From Akkermansia muciniphila (lineage in GTDB: Bacteria > Pseudomonadota > Gammaproteobacteria > Burkholderiales > Burkholderiaceae_C), in the NCBI GenBank assembly GCA_943327015.2, contig CALPVM020000168.1, forward strand, positions 1-5,735: a stretch of 5,735 nt of DNA. Reading direction: 5' to 3'. Each line of letters opens with the position of its first letter. Within the stretch, counting starts at the first letter, position 1. A program made the position numbers and the translations under genes. Below are positions 5,726 through 5,735 of this stretch, piece by piece. The notes below the pieces were generated by a model. That model searched no databases, was not told the DNA's origin, and saw only the letters and a list, made by a program, of their open reading frames with translations.

Positions 5726-5735
5726 GGCGTAAATG

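Noticed and set aside
1..5735. CRISPR arrays, tRNA or rRNA genes, insertion sequences, prophage genes
   Set aside because: No regularly spaced repeats, no RNA-gene signatures and no transposase or integrase motifs were seen on either strand.

Overview
This is a bacterial window of compact, mostly chromosomal metabolic genes. The codon usage, the moderate-to-high GC of the enzyme genes (hand count about 63% over 3661-3720) and the style of the proteins suggest a betaproteobacterium, perhaps a Comamonadaceae-like freshwater or soil organism. That assignment is inference from protein style only; no rRNA or phylogenetic marker is present.

Layout. On the left, a class V PLP-dependent aminotransferase (minus strand, 38-1177) and a salicylate-hydroxylase-type FAD monooxygenase (plus strand, 1305-2486) are divergently arranged around a 127-bp control region. 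That region holds an 11-bp perfect inverted repeat directly abutting the aminotransferase Shine-Dalgarno, and a second smaller palindrome. In the middle, an AT-rich stretch carries a two-gene type II toxin-antitoxin operon (plus strand): a Phd/YefM-family antitoxin at 2587-2865 and a RelE/ParE-family toxin at 2865-3203. It has its own sigma70-like promoter and a one-base stop/start overlap. On the right, a minus-strand operon reads argD (acetylornithine aminotransferase, 5680-4460), argF (ornithine carbamoyltransferase, 4451-3528) and a small YkgJ-type cysteine-cluster protein (3521-3216). The gaps are 8 and 6 bases, so the three genes are probably co-transcribed and translationally coupled.

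How the genes work together. ArgD converts N-acetylglutamate semialdehyde to N-acetylornithine, and ArgF condenses ornithine with carbamoyl phosphate to citrulline. They are two steps of arginine biosynthesis encoded back to back. The YkgJ-like protein is a passenger of unknown role. The toxin-antitoxin cassette sits between two unrelated metabolic blocks and is the part most likely to have been acquired by transfer. The aminotransferase/monooxygenase pair may serve a small catabolic function, but neither substrate can be read from sequence.

No RNA genes, CRISPR arrays, insertion sequences or phage genes were seen. There is no gene-free stretch longer than 300 bases. I see no convincing undescribed system here; the best leads are the control-region palindrome at 1190-1228 and the toxin-antitoxin insertion.
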